NCBI GenBank assembly: GCA_023391285.1
Contig: JAEWBF010000082.1
Coordinates: 1-9,212, forward strand
DNA length: 9,212 bases
Reading direction: 5' to 3'
From: Verrucomicrobiota bacterium
GTDB lineage: Bacteria > Verrucomicrobiota > Verrucomicrobiia > Opitutales > Opitutaceae
The notes beneath the pieces were generated by a model. It was not told the DNA's origin. It did no database searches and saw only the letters and a list, made by a program, of their open reading frames with translations. Made by a program: the position numbers and the translations under genes. This document shows positions 6,354 to 9,212 of the stretch, one piece after another (position 1 is the stretch's first letter; each line of letters begins with the position of its first letter).

Positions 6354-6380
6354 CCCGCTAAACACGCCAATGGCCGCGAA
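6354..6380 (-). repeat. Left arm of nonamer-type inverted repeat between livH and livM
   Basis: 27 bp whose reverse complement matches 6438-6464 at 23 of 27 positions. It starts 4 bp after the livH stop. The arms enclose 57 bp with no open frame of note. Confidence 0.6.
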
Positions 6381-6437
6381 ACCACGCCTTCCCGTTCTGA
6401 CAATCGCAGTCCTTTGGGTGCAGTGTCGCCGCGACCG

Positions 6438-6464
6438 TTCGCGCCCTTTCGCGTGTTTCGCGGG
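6438..6464 (+). repeat. Right arm of nonamer-type inverted repeat upstream of livM
   Basis: Three imperfect units of about 9 bp (TTCGCGCCC, TTTCGCGTG, TTTCGCGGG). It ends 15 bp before ATG 6480. A similar sequence stands upstream of livG at 7526-7551. Confidence 0.65.
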
Positions 6465-6479
6465 CAACAATCTCGCTCG

Positions 6480-7436
6480 ATGATCCCTAAGCCGCATATC
6501 GCGCTCATCACCGCGCTGCTGGTCGCCTTCGGCATCTCGCACTTTTCCGACCACATCGATCCCTACCACCTCGATGTGCTCATCGGCATCGGCATCAATA
6601 TCATCCTCGCCGTCTCCCTGAATCTGGTAAACGGATACACCGGCCAGTTCTCCCTCGGCCATGCCGGCTTCATGTCCGTCGGTGCCTACTTCTCTGCCGC
6701 CGTCAGCATGAACCTCGCCCTCCGCCTTTTCGGCGACGCCGACGGCTCCGCCTCCCAACACTTTCTCCTCTTCCTCGGCGCGCTCCTCGCCGGCGGTCTC
6801 GCCGCCGCCTGCACCGGCCTCCTCGTCGGCGTTCCCTCGCTCCGCCTCAAAGGCGATTACCTCGCTCTCGTCACGCTCGGCTTCGGCGAAATCATCCGCG
6901 TCATCTTTCAAAACGTCGAATTCCTCGGCGGCGCCCTCGGCCTCAACGGCATCGCGCCCTACACCACCATCGGCTGGGTCCTCTCCGTCGTCGCGATCAC
7001 CATCTTCGTCGTCACCTGCCTCGTCCACTCCACCTACGGCCGCGGCTTCCTCGCCACCCACGACGACGAAATCGCCTCCGAAGCCGTCGGCCTCAACACC
7101 ACCCGCTACAAGATCGTCGCCTTCGTCATCGGCGCCTTCTTCGCCGGCATCGCCGGCGGCCTCTACGGCCATTTCAAACTCACCATCACGCCCACCGGTT
7201 TCGATTTCACCAAATCCATCGAGATCGTCGTCATGGTCATCCTCGGCGGCATGGGCAACACCATCGGCGTCATCCTCGCCGCCATCCTCCTCACGCTCCT
7301 TCCCGAACTGCTCCGTCCCATCGCGGAATACCGTATGGTGATCTACTCCTTCCTGCTGATCGTCCTCATGCTCGCCCGCCCCCAAGGGCTCTTCAACCTC
7401 CGCTTCCCGGCCTTCGGTAAAAAGCCCACGTCGTAA
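6480..7436 (+). CDS. livM: LivM: branched-chain amino acid ABC transporter permease
   Basis: Second permease of the importer, 318 aa from ATG 6480 and strongly hydrophobic throughout. Typical LivM signatures are present: NLVNGYTGQFSLGHAGFMSV (48-67), GVPSLRLKGDYLALVTLGFG (117-136) with GEIIR following, ATHDDEIASEAVGLNTTRYK (192-211), a short cytoplasmic helix that probably meets an ATPase, ILGGMGNTIG (254-263) and ARPQGLF near the end. The usual family wording in the coupling helix is close to IRDDEIAAEA, so the TH at 193-194 is a mild variant. A TTG at 6414 would add 22 residues that are partly read from a short tandem repeat (about 6438-6464) and are not typical of LivM, so ATG 6480 is preferred. 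It follows livH after 130 bp of repeat-containing DNA. Confidence 0.93.
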   Translation: MIPKPHIALITALLVAFGISHFSDHIDPYHLDVLIGIGINIILAVSLNLVNGYTGQFSLGHAGFMSVGAYFSAAVSMNLALRLFGDADGSASQHFLLFLGALLAGGLAAACTGLLVGVPSLRLKGDYLALVTLGFGEIIRVIFQNVEFLGGALGLNGIAPYTTIGWVLSVVAITIFVVTCLVHSTYGRGFLATHDDEIASEAVGLNTTRYKIVAFVIGAFFAGIAGGLYGHFKLTITPTGFDFTKSIEIVVMVILGGMGNTIGVILAAILLTLLPELLRPIAEYRMVIYSFLLIVLMLARPQGLFNLRFPAFGKKPTS

Positions 7437-7525
7437 CGTCCGTTTCGCCTCCAACCAGAAGAACATGACACGCCTCCTGCCCTCCTTGGTTGATCTGCCC
7501 TCCGCGCCTGTTCGCTTTTCTTCGT

Positions 7526-7551
7526 TTCGTGTCTTTCGCGTGGTTCGCGGG
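7526..7551 (+). repeat. Nonamer tandem repeat upstream of livG
   Basis: Three units (TTCGTGTCT, TTCGCGTGG, TTCGCGGG). It matches 6438-6464 at about 23 of 27 positions with one gap, in the same orientation and likewise shortly before a liv gene. Only a badly degraded possible inverted partner is seen near 7453-7472. Confidence 0.6.
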
Positions 7552-7580
7552 AGAATCCGAATCCTTCTCCGAATCGCGGC

Positions 7581-8366
7581 ATGACCCCTCTCCTCCAACT
7601 CGACCAAGCCACCATCCGCTTCGGCGGCCTCACCGCCGTCAACGCCGTGGACTTCGTCGTGGGCGAGGACGAACTCGTCGGCCTCATCGGCCCCAACGGT
7701 GCCGGCAAAACCACCGTCTTCAACCTCATCACCGGTGTCTATCAACCCACCGACGGCGCCGTGATCTTCTGCGGCGAAAACCTCGCCGGCCTCCGCGTCA
7801 ATCAGATCGTCGAACGCGGCATCGCGCGCACCTTCCAAAATATCCGCCTCTTCGGCTCGCTCTCCGTCTTCGACAACGTCCGCGTCGCCTGCAACCTCCA
7901 CCGCGCCACCTCGCCCGTCCAATCGCTGATCCGACTCGGACGCTTCCGCCGCGACGAAGCCGCCATCACCCGTCGCGCGGAGGAACTCCTCGAAATTTTC
8001 AATCTCCGCCGTTTCCGCGACACCCCCGCGAAGAGTCTTCCCTACGGCGAACAGCGCCGCCTCGAAATCGTCCGCGGCCTCGCCACTCAACCCAAGCTCC
8101 TCCTCCTCGACGAGCCCGCCGCCGGCATGAACCCGACGGAAAAAGCCGACCTCGTCCGCCTGATCCAGCGCATCCAGAAGGAATTCAAGCTCTCCATCCT
8201 CCTCGTCGAACACTCGATGAAGGTCGTCATGAGCTGCTGTCAGCGCATCGCCGTCCTCGATTACGGCGTGAAGATCGCCGAAGGCACCCCCGCCGAAATC
8301 CAGGCCAACCCGAAGGTCATCGAAGCCTACCTCGGCGAAGACCACCACAAGCTCGCGCACCACTGA
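7581..8366 (+). CDS. livG: LivG: branched-chain amino acid ABC transporter ATP-binding protein
   Basis: Cytoplasmic ATPase, 261 aa, expected to work as a heterodimer with LivF under LivHM. Visible motifs: Walker A GPNGAGKTT (37-45), Q-loop TFQNIRLF with Gln86, the LivG-type signature LPYGEQRRLEI (153-163) in place of the usual LSGGQ, Walker B LLLLDEP (173-179) with the catalytic Glu178, D-loop AGMNPTE (181-187) and switch His211 in VEHSM. All key residues are intact, and the C-terminus EGTPAEIQANPKVIEAYLG is typical of the family. ATG 7581 places the first strand at the usual distance from Walker A. The gene is 144 bp after livM; the gap contains a short tandem repeat and no Shine-Dalgarno. 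Confidence 0.96.
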   Translation: MTPLLQLDQATIRFGGLTAVNAVDFVVGEDELVGLIGPNGAGKTTVFNLITGVYQPTDGAVIFCGENLAGLRVNQIVERGIARTFQNIRLFGSLSVFDNVRVACNLHRATSPVQSLIRLGRFRRDEAAITRRAEELLEIFNLRRFRDTPAKSLPYGEQRRLEIVRGLATQPKLLLLDEPAAGMNPTEKADLVRLIQRIQKEFKLSILLVEHSMKVVMSCCQRIAVLDYGVKIAEGTPAEIQANPKVIEAYLGEDHHKLAHH

Positions 8367-8370
8367 TCCC

Positions 8371-8446
8371 ATTTTCGATTCTCGATTTTCGATTTTCGAA
8401 TTCCGCCCGCGCTCCAATCGAAAATCGAAAATCCAAAATCGAAAAT
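8371..8446. repeat. 29-bp inverted repeat of TTTTCGA heptamers between livG and livF
   Basis: Left arm 8371-8399 is built of four TTTTCGA units (second reads TTCTCGA). Right arm 8418-8446 is its reverse complement at 27 of 29 positions (TCGAAAA units, third reads TCCAAAA). The loop is 18 nt. It fills nearly all of the livG-livF gap and could form a long AT-rich hairpin in DNA or RNA. Confidence 0.85.
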
Positions 8447-8451
8447 CAAAG

Positions 8452-9159
8452 ATGCTCTCCGTCACCGATCTCCACGTCTCCTACGGCGCCATCGCCGCCC
8501 TCTCCGGCATCTCCTTCGAAATTCCGCAGGGCTCAATCGTCACGCTTATCGGCGGCAACGGCGCCGGCAAAACCACCTCGCTCCGCACCATCTCCGGACT
8601 CCTCCGCGCGAAAACCGGACGCATCACTTTCCTCAACGAAGACATCACCCAATCCCCTTCGCACCGCATCGTCGCCCGCGGCCTCTCCCAAGTCCCCGAG
8701 GGCCGCATGATTTTCTCGAACCTCACCGTCGACGAAAACCTCACGATGGGCGCCTTCCTCCTCTCCGACTCCGCGCTCATCGCCAAAAACCGCGACTACG
8801 TCTTCAGCGTTTTTCCCCGCCTCAAGGAACGCCTCAAACAAATGGCCGGCACGCTCTCCGGCGGCGAACAACAGATGCTCGCCATCGGCCGCGCGCTCAT
8901 GGGCAACCCGAAGTTCCTCATGCTCGACGAGCCCTCCCTCGGCATCGCCCCGCGGCTCATCAGCACGATTTTCGAGAAGATCGTGGAGATCAACAAGACC
9001 CACGGCATCACGATCCTCCTCGTCGAACAGAACGCGAACCTCGCGCTCGAGGTCTCCTCCTACGCCTACGTCCTCGAAACGGGCCGCATCGTGATGCAGG
9101 GCGAGAGCAAACAGCTCCGCACCGACCCCCGCCTCAAAGCCACCTACCTCGGCGGCTAA
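8452..9159 (+). CDS. livF: LivF: branched-chain amino acid ABC transporter ATP-binding protein
   Basis: Second ATPase of the importer, 235 aa, the normal LivF length. Motifs: Walker A GGNGAGKTT (34-42; the family more often has GANGAGKTT), Q-loop LSQVPEGR with Gln80, signature LSGGEQQ (135-141), Walker B FLMLDEP (155-161) with Glu160, then LGIAP, and VEQNA (191-195), where Gln193 replaces the switch His. That replacement is normal for LivF. The C-terminus KATYLGG is also typical. ATG 8452 is the natural start because the first strand follows at once. It lies 85 bp after livG, and the gap is almost wholly taken up by a 29-bp inverted repeat. It is the last gene of the cluster in view. Confidence 0.96.
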   Translation: MLSVTDLHVSYGAIAALSGISFEIPQGSIVTLIGGNGAGKTTSLRTISGLLRAKTGRITFLNEDITQSPSHRIVARGLSQVPEGRMIFSNLTVDENLTMGAFLLSDSALIAKNRDYVFSVFPRLKERLKQMAGTLSGGEQQMLAIGRALMGNPKFLMLDEPSLGIAPRLISTIFEKIVEINKTHGITILLVEQNANLALEVSSYAYVLETGRIVMQGESKQLRTDPRLKATYLGG

Positions 9160-9164
9160 CCAAT

Positions 9165-9190
9165 GTAGGGCGGGGTCTCCCGCCCCCGCC
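9165..9190 (+). repeat. GTAG-headed REP-like hairpin downstream of livF
   Basis: A GTAG head at 9165-9168 leads into GGGCGGG-GTCT-CCCGCCC (7-bp perfect stem, 4-nt loop, 9168-9185); an alternative stem GGCGGGG/CCCCGCC ends at 9190. It starts 5 bp after the livF stop. There is no T-tract after it, so factor-independent termination is doubtful, but it may stabilise the 3' end of the mRNA. Confidence 0.65.
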
Positions 9191-9212
9191 GCCAAACGCC
9201 CCAGCCGTTAGG

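Noticed and set aside
1342..8446. CRISPR array or iterons from the short repeats.
   Set aside because: Units are 7-9 bp in contiguous tandem, without unique spacers between repeats and without cas or replication genes nearby.
6330..8465. A 711-codon open frame on the minus strand across livM and livG, and similar long antisense frames opposite the livK genes (198-1289, 1359-2513, 2639-3694, 3700-4752).
   Set aside because: They are by-products of the strong C-at-third-position bias of the sense genes, are rich in G/E/D/A without recognisable domains, and run through repeats.
7490..8710. A 406-codon plus-strand frame over livG and the start of livF.
   Set aside because: Out-of-frame Arg/Pro-rich shadow of two ATPase genes with intact Walker motifs.
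9168..9185. Rho-independent terminator after livF.
   Set aside because: The stem is good but no T-run follows, and the GTAG head fits a REP-like element better.

Overview
The window carries one plus-strand gene cluster for a branched-chain amino acid-type (LIV/HAAT family) ABC importer. GC content is very high, third codon positions are mostly C, and no gene has a clear Shine-Dalgarno. Short palindromic and tandem repeats sit at most gene junctions. Together these resemble a Verrucomicrobiota genome, probably Opitutales-like, although that placement rests on general style and not on a marker gene.

Layout: four tandem paralogous periplasmic substrate-binding proteins (LivK1 141-1304, LivK2 1395-2531, LivK3 2528-3724, LivK4 3721-5028). 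Then a small four-helix-bundle (S23/Avd-like) gene (5071-5421), enclosed between 32-bp inverted repeats. Then two permeases, LivH (about 5459-6349) and LivM (6480-7436), and two ATPases, LivG (7581-8366) and LivF (8452-9159). LivK2/LivK3 and LivK3/LivK4 overlap by ATGA, so they are probably translationally coupled. LivK2 is a lipoprotein, and the other three have ordinary export signals. The binding proteins differ in the two loops that contact the ligand in LIV-type proteins, so one HMGF core may be served by four receptors with different preferences.

The non-coding DNA is the unusual part. (a) GTAG- or GGAG-headed hairpins look like REP elements of the type linked to RAYT (Y1) transposases. 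One lies upstream of livK1, one is weak between livK1 and livK2, two lie inside the start of livK3, one inside the start of livK4, and one after livF. The livK3 and livK4 copies are read in frame as part of the signal peptides. (b) Period-7 or period-9 short tandem repeats form inverted pairs at the livK4-livH, livH-livM and livG-livF junctions, with a single arm at livK1-livK2 and one at livM-livG. The pair at livK4-livH encloses exactly one gene, the four-helix-bundle protein, and leaves livH without a usual ATG/GTG start at its conserved N-terminus. The 431-bp unit 5026-5456 is the best candidate for an undescribed small mobile or hitchhiking element.

No RNA gene, CRISPR array, transposase, canonical terminator with a T-tract or convincing sigma-70 promoter was seen. 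The longest gene-free stretches are about 90-150 bp and are described as repeats.
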